A stretch of DNA of 64,000 bases from Emiliania huxleyi CCMP1516 (lineage: Eukaryota; Haptophyta; Isochrysidales; Noelaerhabdaceae): contig NW_005200333.1 of assembly GCF_000372725.1 (NCBI RefSeq), positions 672,725 to 736,724 on the forward strand. Reading direction: 5' to 3'. Shown piece after piece: positions 35,544-46,821 of this stretch. The translations under genes and the position numbers were made by a program. The notes beneath the pieces are model-generated. The model searched no databases and was not told the origin of the DNA. It worked only from the letters and a program-made list of their open reading frames with translations. Each line of letters starts with the position of its first letter. Positions within the stretch are counted from its first letter, which is position 1.

Positions 35544-35665
35544 TCTCCGCCACGCCGAGCAAAACGCAGCCTTGAGTGCTCACGCTCACGCTCGGCGCCA
35601 ACCGACTCCCTCCCGGCGCGCCTGGGCGCCCGGCCGGCCCGAGGCGGGGTGGCCGGGAACCCCTA
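35544..35665. promoter_or_regulatory. Region upstream of ATG12
   Basis: Short GC-rich spacer that presumably holds the ATG12 promoter. No motif assigned. Confidence 0.25.
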
Positions 35666-35775
35666 TTGAGCACTTGAGCACTGGATAGGGTCGATTCCGC
35701 ATGGTACGGGACCCCTCGATCGTCTCGCCCTCCCTCACTGGTGTGTTCATTGGGGGGGGGTCATAACAAACACGG
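35666..35775 (+). repeat. Dispersed repeat family (GAGCACTTGAGCACTGG), copy 2
   Basis: Matches 16562-16670 almost base for base, including the G-run and TCATAACAA end. Confidence 0.85.
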
Positions 35776-36414
35776 TACAGGATCCGATTCGAGGTGCACG
35801 CTGCCGAAGCAGTGTCGTCCCCCCTCTCCCCGACGGCGATGGCGGTGTGACCGATCGAGCTACAAGAGGAACTTGTTCAGCAGGATCCAGGACAGGTCTG
35901 ACGCACTACCTCACCGAACCCCTATTCCGGAGCGGTTTCCCCGAAGGGTTAGCGCAGAAAAAGCCGGCCCCCTTAGAAGCTCCGGCTAGGGCTATTGGGC
36001 CTTCGAAGCCGACCACGAGGAAGGCCGACTTAGGGCTTGCATAGCGGGCCGAGAAGGCCGCCCACACCCGCGAGCGAGGATGGTTGTGTGTGTGGGTGCC
36101 TCCCCGACCGACTCGGACGGCCGCCTCAGAGCACAGAGGGCGGGCATGCTTCCTCTCGCCCTCTCACCCGCGGGAGATGGCCGAGTCCACGGAGCCGCAC
36201 GCTGCCTCTCATTGGACTCAAGGCTCCGACTTTTGGGGGGGGGACTTCTACATGTACCCCAGGATGGGGAGGTAAGCTCCATAGTGGGCGCGGTATTCTT
36301 TGGGCGGCGGGGGAGGGGTGCGTGGGGGGGATGGCGGTGTACGTACTGAGCGTCGGTGCGAATCGTTGCTGCATACCAACTAACACGCTTGCGGCTGCTC
36401 CGCCGAAGGATTAT

Positions 36415-36475
36415 TAGGTAAGGAAAGGTAAGGTAAACTTCTCCACACACACAAGGTGGTGGGGCAAGGGGGAAC
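36415..36475. repeat. Dispersed repeat, copy 2 (first copy at 7255-7315)
   Basis: GGTAAGGAAAGGTAAGG, ACTTCTCCACACACACAAGG and TGGTGGGGCAAGGGGG. Confidence 0.6.
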
Positions 36476-36587
36476 CCTCGCGACTCCACGTCTTAGACGA
36501 CGGAAACCCCACGGCATTGAATGGCGCAAAAGGGGCCCGTGGTGGCTGGTGGCTGGTGCGCGCGCGGGTGTGCTTATCCTAAGTGAG

Positions 36588-36931
<344 letters not shown>

Positions 36932-36936
<5 letters not shown>

Positions 36937-38147
36937 GTGTGGTGTCGGGGTGGGGCGGGGGTCACGTCGGTGCATCCTCTGCCGGCTCCTCCCGTGGCCT
37001 CTTCTTTGTTCGACGCATTTAAATCCTCCATCCTTCACGAAGCCTTCCCATGTGGCGCGCTAGCCGCTAGCGAGTAGCGTTCTTCTTGGATGTCTCCTCT
37101 GGGGGGGCGCGGGGGCCCCCGGAGGCACCGTGCGCCGCGCAGCAGTGCGGAAACCGCGGCCGGCCCCGGCTCTATTAGTCTCTATTAGCACCGACTTCCC
37201 GATCTAACGGTCTAACAGAGGGCAGATTTGGAAAGATCTCGAGGAGTACATACAGACAGACCCTCCAATCATCAGAAATCTCCAACCTGATCGGTCGTAC
37301 TGACCGCCGACAGATCACTCCACAGCAGACAGGCCGACGTCTGCACGCAGCCGGCCGGGCGAGAGGCTTGACACGATCCGACCCTGCGAGAACCTGACGC
37401 TGCTGCTCTAGCTATCAGACATGCGCTGCTGACTGCTGCCACAATGTGCGACCTGTGCTGGCCCACTTGGCGGCCTTCCCGGTCAGTGGTGAGGCGCAGT
37501 TCAGAGCTGTCGATGGCGCGATGCCGCACTGGTCCCACATTGGTGACACGAGACCACCAAGTTTGCCGGTCCAAGAGAGAGGCACCGGCGCTGTCCTGAG
37601 AAGGTGCGTGGTCCCTCTTGACTGCCCATGATGGCGCGCGAGGCTGTGTAGGCATAGCCTCGAGAGTGCCAGCAGCCAATCCGAGGCAGTTTGTGACGCG
37701 CATTGCGTCAGAAGCGTGCACACGATGGAAGGACACCTTCCTACTGGCCGTAGGATCAGGTCGTCACTGAATGCTTGATACTAAGGCCGCGAGCTATGCA
37801 GGTGATCAATTGTGCATCATGGCACGGTCAGCAGCGCCGACAGGCTGTCGCAAGGCGTGATAGCATGGCCGCAAGGAAGCGCCGAATTCCCACATGAAAA
37901 CAAGTAAAAAATGGCCAAAAAATCCAAAAAATCGGCGCCTGCGGCGGGCCATGGGACCCCATCCCCCCCCCCGCATGGACACCCTCTGGGGCCCCCGCGC
38001 CGGCCCAGAGGATGTCTCTGCACTCTGGAAACGACCACAGCTCAGTGCGACAGTGGGCGGGCCCGCGGGACGCGTTACACGCGACGCGACTGGGCCGTAA
38101 GGTACACTAAGTTTCTGTGCGTGTGCTAGACCACTTTTTGCTCTCTG
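36932..38147. other. Gene-poor stretch
   Basis: Only weak ORFs. The longest, 37272-37736 (-), has no domain I recognise and ordinary composition; left uncalled. Confidence 0.4.
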
Positions 38148-39391
38148 TCACAACAACTCACTCTCACACTCCTCGCCCAGCTCCTCTGCAAGCCCACATA
38201 CTCTTGAGACGCCCAAGTCATCAAACCCCGCGTGCGGGGCCACTCGGCTCAGCCTCGGCCGCCCCTCGCCGTTGGCGTTGCCCGCCGCCGCCGCCGCCTC
38301 CTCCGCCGCGTCAAAGTACCAGAGCGTCACGGCGAGGCGACGCTGGCTTGGCCCGGTCGGCAGCACGGCATGCGGAACCCGCTCGTCCGAGAGGAAGAGG
38401 ACGAGCCGGTCGGCGAGCGGCTCGATGTCGACCTGTGGACATGTCTCGGACGTGTCCTGGACGTGTCGTGGACGTGGCCAAGGCGCGGCTCGATGTCGGC
38501 CAGCGGCGGCGAGGTGGGCAGGCCGGGCGAGAAGAGGCGGAGGGCGCCGTGCGTCGGGTCCTACAAGAAGGATCGAGAGAAGGGCCCGAGAAAGGTCCGA
38601 GAAGGGTCCGTGACAGTGGCCAAGAGAGAAGCGAAGCTGCGCCTCTGCGGGCGGATTCAGGTAGTAGACGGCGGTGGCGCGCCGCCCGTTGCACCGCGCG
38701 CCCGCGCCGCCCGAGCAAACGTTGTCTAGGTGTCGCACGTAACGGGTGCCTGGGGGATGGAGGGAGAGGGAGGGGGAGGGTGGGGAGGCAACGCCGGTCG
38801 GAGGACGCGGGTGCTGTGTTTGGCAGCGAGGGCCCGTGCCGTTGGGTGGATAGCAAGCCAGCATCGCGTCCGCGGAGCGCCAGTGCGTACCGGCCAGAGG
38901 CGCGCTGCCGGCGTGGTCCCTCAGCGCAGCGACGAGCCCTGACGGTAGTACCCACGGACCGTGGAATGGCGTTTCATGCCCACTGGTTGTATGGGACAAT
39001 CAAGCACACCGTCAGTGCGGTTTGCGAGGAGGTCAAGCGGTCTCAGCAGGCCGACCCTCCCACCGCTGCCGTCGACGCGCTGCCAGCGCGAGACGTCCGA
39101 GCGGAGGGCCGAGACGCGGCCCGAGCGCACCTGGCCTGACGCTGCACCGCCGCTGTCGCAGAGTGCGCGGCCCTCGAGCTCGTCCCGCACGGCTCCCATT
39201 GCGGCGGCGCCGAGAAAGCCGTCCAGCACTGCAAATCCGTTCGCCTCGAGCTGCCGCGCCACCTCGAGCGCCTCGCGGGCCGGGCTGGACCGCAGCCGCG
39301 CGAGGCGGCGGCGGGCCGAAGTCAGGCGGCGGCTCGGCGGCGGAGGGGGGCCGACGTCGAGAGGAGGCGGGTGGTACACGGTGAGCGCCAT
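38148..39391 (-). CDS. EGLN/PHD-like prolyl 4-hydroxylase (2-oxoglutarate/Fe(II) dioxygenase)
   Basis: Oxygen-dependent hydroxylase. Five exons: 39010-39391, 38840-38938, 38649-38749, 38501-38560 and 38148-38432, which join in consistent phase. Motifs run RQLEANGFAVLDGFLG, NRTDGLVAALRDHAG, DAMLACYPPNGTRYVRHLDN (HxD iron ligands), ATAVYYLNPP, HGALRLFSP, VDIEPLADRLVLFLSDERVP, VPHAVLPT (second His ligand) and QRRLAVTLWYFDA (Arg for 2-oxoglutarate). Two introns carry 10-11-bp arrays. Intron 38433-38500 opens with a copy of the next exon. Substrate unknown; SKP1 or another proline protein is possible. Confidence 0.9.
38433..38500 (-). other. Intron, 68 bp, GGACGTGTCC array filler
   Basis: On the minus strand the intron starts GCCGACATCGAGCCGC and the exon starts GTCGACATCGAGCCGC. 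The filler is four units of GTCCACGACAC type. Confidence 0.85.
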
Positions 39392-40077
39392 ATACACCCA
39401 CACTTACAATGCACAAGTGCACTGACTTTCAGCTTCCGGTTCGTGCGTGCGTGGGATCACTTGTAGTGAGCGTCGGGCTGGTGGTTCGACACCGAGTTCG
39501 AAGATCTGTTGCTCTCTTCACATAAACGCACAACTCCGGACCCAAGACGCACAAGCACAGACAGTCGAGAAGGGGGAGAGACAGCAACTCTTCACAGGAA
39601 AATCCTGTGAAAAACCGGAGAAAAAACAGAAACGATACTCCGAAAGAAGGTGTCCCATCCCAAATTCGTGCCGTCGACAGACCAGATTCGTGGTCCCTTG
39701 GTCGACTACACCCCGCCTTTGGACGGTAGACCGACACAATACATTTGTCTGTCTTTTTGGATTTTTGGTTCGTGTGGGTAAGGGTTTTGCGAAACCTCCT
39801 CACCAGACACCACTGCGAACACTGTCTTGCTCGTAGGAGCCGTTCGTCCTTTGTGCTTTGTCCGAGCAAACGCGCGCCCGATCACCCCGAGAAAAGGAAG
39901 AGGATTGGCGAGAGGAAATTGTTTTAGGTTTGAGAGAGAAACCTTCTCTCTAGGTTTGTTGTTAGCAAATCAAGAAGAAGAATCATAATGGGAGGAAAGC
40001 GGCGAGTCGCAATTCCTGGGGTCCTTGTGGCGGGCCACCCTGTCCAGAGTAAATTGGCTGAGCGTTTCTAGACGGTC
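39392..40077. promoter_or_regulatory. Divergent intergenic region, EGLN-like gene and second P450
   Basis: Mostly AT-richer sequence with no supported ORF. Likely contains both promoters. Confidence 0.35.
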
Positions 40078-42251
40078 ATGGATACTTTTTTCCTAAAAAA
40101 GAAAAAACCGGCGTCGAGCAAGGAGTGTGGGAGCCCCAGCCAGGCGCCCCCAGGCGCGCTCATTGCTCTTCGCATGAGCAAGCCCACTTCCGCGAAGCCC
40201 TCGGAAGCATACATGGCAAGGAAACGCAACGCCGCGAAGGTGAACGCTGTGACGACCGGCGAAGCCCCGTGGGGCAACATCGAAACCAACGTGCTCTCCA
40301 AGCCGCCCGAGAACGTGCGTCATCTCTCTTGTGCCCCCGAAGCGTCGCCGGCGCGCTGACGCGCGGCGTGCGCGCTCTGTAGGTGTCTGCGGACGCGTCC
40401 TGGGCCTCCGTGATCGGCATGTGGCTGCTGCTGCCTCTCAACATCCTGCAGGCGATCTTCGGCGCTCTGCTGCCGATCGTCTACCGCAACTATTCGTGGT
40501 GGGCGGCCCAGTCGGTCGGGTGCGGGCGGCCGTTCCTTCTCGCGTGGACGTGGTGGCGTTACGTGCTGACCGGCCTGCTCGCCCTCATCCTCCCCTGCAC
40601 GGGCGGCGGGTCGCGGCTGCGTCTGTTCCGGTGGGAGTGGGCGGCCTTCGGGAAGGGGGAGTACTGGTACCACGGCGAGGGCGTCTGGGCGTGGACCTAC
40701 GCCATGGTCGACGCGATCCAGAAGGGCAGTCAGGCGCGCAAGGCGGCCTTCGGCTGCATCGCCGCCGCCATTCCCGACCTCTTCCCCAAGGGGATCCTCA
40801 TCTTCTTGCCAAACTCGGGCAAGAGCCCTGAGGCCGAGGCGAGCCCTGCCGCGGAGGAGAAGAACGAGTGGTGGTGGATGCGGCAAGAGTTCCACAAGAT
40901 CTTCTTTGCGGGCAACCCCGGCTACTACGAGCGGCTGCAGAACATCGGGCCGTACCTCAAGAAGAATGGGGTCGTGCCGGACCGCTCCAAGCTCGACGAC
41001 AAGGAGTACCTCAACGGCCTCGTCGTGCAGTGCGTCATGTGCGCCACCCGTGGGGGCAGAGAGCGCTAGGGCGCACGGGCCACCTCACGGCTGCCTCACA
41101 AGCTCGCCCCCACGGACAGGTACGTCATCTTCGACGCGTACGCGGAGGGAGGCACCATCGGCTCCACTGGCCTCGACCGCTCTGTGCCGGCCAACTGGGA
41201 CCACGCAGAGTACGAGCCGATCTGGCTGAGCCCAGACGAGGTCTCGCAGATGGTCAACTGGCGCGGGTATGCCGCCTACTGGGTGCTGCCGCGGCTGCTG
41301 CAGCGCTTCCTCTTCAACTTCCTGATCGGCAGAGTCAAGGGGCTCCGAAAGGACTCGGCGGACCTCGTCGACAAGCACAGGCTGCGCGCGCCCTTCGAGA
41401 AAATGAACAGCCAGCTGCCCGTGCAGTACCGCAGCGAGTACGGCGTCGAGCTCATGGACAAGGTCTTCTTCATCTTTGGCTTTGCCGGCATCGGCGGCAC
41501 CTCGGCCGGCGTCGAGTCGACGGGCCAGTTCCTTCAGGGCAAGACGGGCGAGATTGGGGACGGGCTGGTCACTTTCCCGCCCGGCTACGACGGCTTCGCG
41601 ATGTGGAAGGACGGCGACTCCTCCACGCGGCACAACTTCATCCGCGAGGTCTGCCGCCTCGACCCTCCCGTCACCTCCGCCACCACCTCCTTCGTCGCCG
41701 AGAAGACGATCCTGCTCTACAACGGCGTCGGCTGCCCAAACGCGTGCGGCGGAAACAAGGAGACGACCTTCCCCAAGGGAACGCTCAACCAGTACACCCT
41801 GTCGATGGCCAATCGAGACCCGACAACGTTCGCTGAGCCGCAGACCTTCAACCCGTCCCGCGAAGAGCTGGACAAGGCCCTCCCATCCTAGCCTCCTGCA
41901 CACCTCCTCGACACCTCCTAGACACTTCCTAGACACCTCCTAGACACCTCCTAGACACCTCCTAGACCGAGCTGTGCAGAACTGGGCCAGGCGCCGCGCG
42001 CGCGCCTCGCGCCTTCCGTCTCGCGAGGCGCCTCCCCCCGGGGCACGTGTCCTTCTTTGCATCCGTCTCTGAATTCTTCTTTGTAGGCGCTCACGTGGAA
42101 CGGCGCCTTCAAGTCGACCGCGCCGGGCCCCGAACCCGACGCACTCGCCGCGCAGTACCCGCGCATCTGCCCCGGCCGCAAGCTCTCCATCTACATCATC
42201 GAGGCGATCATCAACGCCCTGATTCTCGAGGATGCCCCCACCGCCCCCTGA
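40078..42251 (+). CDS. Cytochrome P450, CYP74-like (second copy)
   Basis: Four exons, 40078-40314, 40383-41029, 41120-41876 and 42087-42251, giving 601 residues in consistent phase. N-terminal membrane helices (GMWLLLPLNILQAIFGALLP, YVLTGLLALILPC). The C-terminal half has KVFFIFGFAGIGGTSAG (I-helix-like), NFIREVCRLDPPVTSATTSF (ExxR), RDPTTFAEPQTFNPSREELD, then across the last intron ALTWNGAFKSTA and the haem segment AQYPRICPGRKLSIY. The WNG motif supports a CYP74-type fold. It is only distantly similar to the copy at 32441. Intron 41877-42086 holds a CACCTCCTAGA array. Confidence 0.85.
41030..41119 (+). other. Intron, 90 bp, 5' copy of downstream exon
   Basis: Starts GTGCGTCATGTGCGCC; the exon at 41120 starts GTACGTCATCTTCGACG. 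Splicing gives LVVQ-YVIFDAYAEGG. Confidence 0.75.
41893..41965. repeat. ACACCTCCTAG tandem array in P450 intron
   Basis: Seven units of GACACCTCCTA type, 10-11 bp each, within intron 41877-42086. Confidence 0.9.
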
Positions 42252-42770
42252 GCCGGCAGGCGCGCCCGGGGCCCCGCATTCCTCGCGCGATGCGCCTTCT
42301 CCGGCGCTCGCAGCGGGCGGCGGGGGGTTCGCGCATGCGCCGCCCTCTACCTCGGGACGGGTCTCGGAGGTGGTCTCGGGAAGGTGCTCCGCGCTTGCTG
42401 GGCCGCGTCGCTCAAGACAGTCGGCTGCAAAGCATTCGGTACGCGCATGAGGTGAGATCTGGCTGAGGGCGGGGGACGTACACCGGTCGGCCATGTGCCG
42501 GGGTAGCCACGGCCATGGAGGAGGGGGGGGGTATGGGAATAGGATTGCTCCGTCGCGCGCTCTCGTGAGTCTCCGTCTGCACTAGGCGGTGGCGAGTTTC
42601 GGAGTCTTCCTTTAGCTTCACACAGCAGCCCACATGCGGCAGTGGCGCGAGAAATCGCGAAAACCAATTTTGGGATCCCTCACGCAGCACAAAAAGAAAG
42701 AAATCGCAAGGCGCCGTTGCCTCCCCACCCCGCCACGCTTGGCGTCGCTAGCCTCGACTAGCCGACATAT
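42252..42770. other. Intergenic, no gene seen
   Basis: No supported ORF; AT-rich just before the ankyrin ATG at 42771. Confidence 0.4.
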
Positions 42771-44945
42771 ATGCCCGCCTCACGCTCCCGCGCCACCGCC
42801 GGGCTCCGCACGCCGCCGCCGTCTGCTGACAGCGCGCCGGGTGGTGAAGTCCCAAAGAACGTCCTGAAGGCGGCTACGGACGGCCGCGAGGGACCGGTGC
42901 GACAGTGGCTGAATGACGGCGGGAAGGCGGACACTCTCGCTGAGCGACCCACTGAGGCCGGCAAGATGGATCCATGCACCCTGCTGATTATCGCCGCACA
43001 GAACGGGCACGCGCAGATTGTCGAGCTCCTTCTGAAGCGTGGCGCGCACGTCAACCTGCTTTGCATTGGCGGCATCACTGCGCTCAACGCTGCCGCCTAC
43101 TTCGGCCGCGAGCGAATGGTGGACCTGCTGCTGCAGCACGGAGCGGAGATGAACCCGCAGGACTCCGCCGATGCGGCGCTGGCAGCGGCTGCCCGAGGCG
43201 GAAAAGAGCGGGTGGTCGATCTGCTGCTGCGGCGTGGCGCGGAGATCGACCTGCAGGACCGCAAGGGCTGCACCGCGCTGATGCTCGCCGCCTACTTCAA
43301 CCGCCCCGCTGTCGTGCTCCGCCTGCTGCGGGCGGGCGCAGACATGGCGTTGCGCGATGTGTACGGCAAGACGGCGCTGCAGTGGGCCAAGGAGAAGGGC
43401 CACCCCGAGTGCGTCGAGGCGTTCAGGACGCATATCGGGGAGGTGGCGGCGAGCCGGAGCAAGGCGCCGTCGGCCAAGGCTGGCGGCACAGGCGCGGCGG
43501 TGGGTGCGAGTGCCGCTGCCTCTGCTTCGAGCGGCGAGGGAGCCGCGGAGGCCGAGCCGAGCAGCGGGGCAGTTCCAGAGGAGGTTGTGGACGCGGCTTG
43601 GCGAGGCGATGAGGCGGTGGTGCTGGCGTGGCTCGAGGACGGCGGCGGGCGGGTGAACGCGACGTTCGAGTACGTCTTTTCGGACGGCCTCCCTCTGAGC
43701 GGCATGACGCTGCTGATGCTCGCAATGATGAAGGGCCACGAGGGGCTGGCCGAGGAGCTGATCCAGCGCGGTGCGGATGTCTCTTTGCATATCAGCAACG
43801 GCAGCACCGCGCTGAATCTTGCCGCCGCGAATGGCCGCGAGAAGCAGGTCGAGTTGGCGTTGCGGCACGGCGCGGAGATCAACCAGCAAACTACTCTCGG
43901 CAGCACCGCGCTGATGGCCGCCGCCGCAGACGACCACGAGAAAGCGGTCGACACGCTGATCCGGCACGGCGCGGCGATCGACCTGCAAGACAACATCGGC
44001 GACACCGCACTCATTTGGGCTGCTTTCAACGGCCGCCCCGCCGCCCTGCTCTGCTTGCTGCGGGCGGGCGCAGACGTGACGCTGTGCAGTGCAGATGGCA
44101 AGACCGCGCTGCAGTGGGCCAAGGAGCAGGGCCATGCCGAGTGCGTGCGCTCCCTCGCGGAGCATGCGGCGGCGGAGAAGGCGAAGGCGAAGGCGGCGGC
44201 GGAGGCGGCGTGGGCCGCGGGAGCGGCGGAGAGGGCGGCGCAGAGGGCGGCGGAGGAGAAGGAGGCGGCACGGCACGCCGAGGAGCTGCTGGCGGAGATC
44301 GAGGCGGAGGAGGAGGCGGAGAAGCGCGCCAAGGGCAAGAAGGGCAAGAAGAAGAAGAAGAACGGCGGCGGGGCGGGCGGGGCGGGGCCGTCGCAGGAGC
44401 CCGAGGAGGGTGCCGAGGCGCCGTCGGAGGCAGACGCAGCCGAGGCGGCGAAGAAGGCCGAGGAGACGAGGCTCCTCCTGCTTCTCGAGACGCTCACCGA
44501 GGAAAGGATCCGGTTCAGCATCACGGCGGAGAGCCAGGCAGCGGCGTCGGCAGAGGTGGCCGAGGCGGCGCGCTTGGACGCTGCGGCGGACGAGGCGGAG
44601 GAGGAGGCGGAGGCGGAGGCGGAGGCGGAGGCGGCGGCCGAGGCGGCGCTGGCGGATGCCGAGGTTGCGCGGGCGGAGTCCAGGGCGGCGCAGGCGGAGG
44701 CCAGAGCAGCGCTGGAGGAGGCCAGGGCGGCGATGGAGGAGGTCGTGGCGGCGCTGGAGGAGGCCAAGGCGGCGATGGAGGAGGCCAAGGTGAAGCTGAG
44801 CGGGGCCGACTCGGCCGTTGAGGGGGTCGAGACGGCGCGCGCGGCGGCGTTGTCCGCCGCCAAGGCGAGGCGCGCGGCCACTGCCGCTGCGATGGCCAAG
44901 GCTGCCGCTGCCAGGATGGCGGCGGAGGCGGCACCGCGCTGGTAG
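42771..44945 (+). CDS. Ankyrin-repeat protein with C-terminal Ala/Glu coiled coil
   Basis: Intronless, 724 residues. Two blocks of ankyrin repeats, about 65-225 and 275-465, for example DPCTLLIIAAQNGHAQIVEL, GCTALMLAAYFNRPAVVLRL and TALNLAAANGREKQVELALR. The block start NVLKAATDGREGPVRQWLND is shared with the second block and with the paralogue at 46822. After KKGKKKKKNGGG comes a long A/E/R-rich helix, probably a coiled coil. No U-box, unlike the paralogue. Presumably a protein-binding scaffold; partner unknown. Confidence 0.88.
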   Translation: MPASRSRATAGLRTPPPSADSAPGGEVPKNVLKAATDGREGPVRQWLNDGGKADTLAERPTEAGKMDPCTLLIIAAQNGHAQIVELLLKRGAHVNLLCIGGITALNAAAYFGRERMVDLLLQHGAEMNPQDSADAALAAAARGGKERVVDLLLRRGAEIDLQDRKGCTALMLAAYFNRPAVVLRLLRAGADMALRDVYGKTALQWAKEKGHPECVEAFRTHIGEVAASRSKAPSAKAGGTGAAVGASAAASASSGEGAAEAEPSSGAVPEEVVDAAWRGDEAVVLAWLEDGGGRVNATFEYVFSDGLPLSGMTLLMLAMMKGHEGLAEELIQRGADVSLHISNGSTALNLAAANGREKQVELALRHGAEINQQTTLGSTALMAAAADDHEKAVDTLIRHGAAIDLQDNIGDTALIWAAFNGRPAALLCLLRAGADVTLCSADGKTALQWAKEQGHAECVRSLAEHAAAEKAKAKAAAEAAWAAGAAERAAQRAAEEKEAARHAEELLAEIEAEEEAEKRAKGKKGKKKKKNGGGAGGAGPSQEPEEGAEAPSEADAAEAAKKAEETRLLLLLETLTEERIRFSITAESQAAASAEVAEAARLDAAADEAEEEAEAEAEAEAAAEAALADAEVARAESRAAQAEARAALEEARAAMEEVVAALEEAKAAMEEAKVKLSGADSAVEGVETARAAALSAAKARRAATAAAMAKAAAARMAAEAAPRW

Positions 44946-45390
44946 TGGAGCTGCCGAGGGGAAATCGCGTGGCCGCTCTCGGGACGTGTACGGGGAAGCT
45001 CGAGGACTCTCTGGGGGCTGTGGTCGCACACATGCATGCTAGTTGGTATTGCCCGCACGCTAGTTGCGCGCCGAGCTCTGCGCGTTCTTGTGTGTGAGAG
45101 GCGACAGGGGTGGGGGGCAGAGACCAGAGTCTTGTCTTGGTTCTCTTTTAGAAGAGCTCGGATCCAAGCAGGAGCCAAGCGAGAGGTGAAGGGGGGAAGG
45201 TGGTGGCAGAGAGCGCAGACGGGTGAGGCCACATGCCCCACAGGCATCTCAGCACTCAGGCTCGAGCAAGAGGGACTCGGCAACGCCTGCGATCGGCAAG
45301 GGGGGCGGACGCTCCCGCCGCGTCATTGTTTCAGACAGACACGCTGCTGTCCACCGGCGACGCTTGAGCATCCGTCCGGGTACCCTCGGG

Positions 45391-45450
45391 CAGGAGCTAA
45401 GAAGCGCACCCAGCGGGCCGGACGATTGGCATCGGGTTCGCGCGGGCAAC
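45391..45450. repeat. Fragment of the 5593-6325 fold-back element arm
   Basis: GGAGCTAAGAAGCGCACCCA and GCGGGCCGGACGATTGGC match the arm around 5648-5700 with a few changes. Confidence 0.75.
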
Positions 45451-45723
45451 GAAGAGAGTAGTGCACTGTGGCGGTCGCGTGTGCAACGAAGTGATTACGT
45501 TGGATCCAAAAATCGTGGAGAGAGCTATCTGAGTACTGTGAGGGCGGGGGCCTGTTCCTTTTTACCCATCTCACAATAGAGAGGTGTCCGTTTTTATTTA
45601 TTTATTTAGTACTGTGAGATATCCCGCCGTGCCCGTGGCCGTGCCGTGCGCGGGCTACCCCGCCGGCAGCCCGGCACGCGCGCAGCTGCGCGCGCGAAAA
45701 CTCGAGTACGTACTTTTATTTAG

Positions 45724-45787
45724 CGAGACGATCGAGGGGTCCCGTACCACGCGGAATCGACCCTAATCCGGTGCTCAAGTGCTCAAG
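45724..45787 (-). repeat. Dispersed repeat family (GAGCACTTGAGCACTGG), inverted copy
   Basis: Reverse complement of the family: CGATCGAGGGGTCCCGTACC, CGGAATCGACCCTA and GTGCTCAAGTGCTCAAG. Confidence 0.8.
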
Positions 45788-46821
45788 CTTAAGGGGGAGA
45801 AACTCTCGAGTACGTGTTAGTGTATCGCGCGCCTTGCGGGGCCGGGGGGGGCGCGCGGAAAAGAGGAGCCTCTTAGCGCCTCTTAGCGCCATCGCCATGG
45901 TGCTTGCTGCAAGCAGCGCCGGGCGACGACGACTTACCGCCCCTCCCCCTCGGCACACCTCCGCTGCTCAATGTTGGACAACTCGAACCCGTGAACTTCA
46001 CCCGTGCGCGGGTTACCCCGCACACGGTTCAGCCTGCTAGCCACGTATCCACGCTATCTAGATACGAAGTAGAGCTCTACCGATGTGGACAGGGGGGCGC
46101 TTCCTGGGGCGCTTCCCAAGAGGAGTTTGGGGTTATCCGCCCGTCCGCAAACCACCTGCATGCCGACGGGCCGCCCGGGCCGCGCGTCGGCAATATTGCG
46201 AGTCGTCCTTCGAAGCCTCGCCGAGCTCAAGTTTCTCCTCCTCGTCGCGCTTTCGGCTTACTCGCTGCTCGTTGAGGTGCACTCTGAGACGGAGGGGGAG
46301 CGGTGCAAGCGTATGACCGCCGACGTGTGCCCCAGTGAGCGGCTTGTTGATCCCCGGCCCCGTAGCCGTGCAACCGTCTCGTTTGCTGACCGCCGCATTG
46401 CACCGCTCTAAGTCCACCCGAACTCTAGGCGAGGCGTCGACCACTCCTTCGGAATAGCTCTGTCAGTGGCTGCACTAGACGCCCAGAGATGGCGCGCGGC
46501 GCGGGCGGATGACTGGAAGAGAAAATGCGGAGAGGCTAGCTCGCAGGTAGATGTGCTCAGCCAAGGGTAGGGGATGAGGGGAATGTGTCAGTGTGGGGGG
46601 TGCACCAACCGCAGAGCGTTGTGTTTTGCCTTTAAGACTTGAACAGTTTTTTTGAAGAGTGACTTCTCGAAGTCACTCGATCCTTAGGGAGAGACACATA
46701 TAGGGTCGATTCGCGAAAAAACAAAAACCGCGGCCAGACGCGCAGCAGCGTCGCGGGCGAGAAGGACACGCATCTCGTGGCGCTGCGGGCTCGGCGGCAG
46801 GATCCTCGGCGCGTCGTAAAA

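Larger units (their letters stand above)
44946..46821. other. Intergenic, 1.9 kb, with transposon relics
   Basis: Holds a fragment of the fold-back element (about 45391-45450) and an inverted copy of the GAGCACTTGAGCAC repeat (45724-45787). No supported gene. Confidence 0.5.

Noticed and set aside
37272..37736. Minus-strand ORF of 154 codons as a gene
   Set aside because: No conserved motif, no splice pattern, ordinary composition.
42780..45283. Long minus-strand ORFs opposite the ankyrin gene
   Set aside because: Arg- and Ser-rich shadows of GC-rich ankyrin codons; the plus strand carries clear ankyrin repeats.
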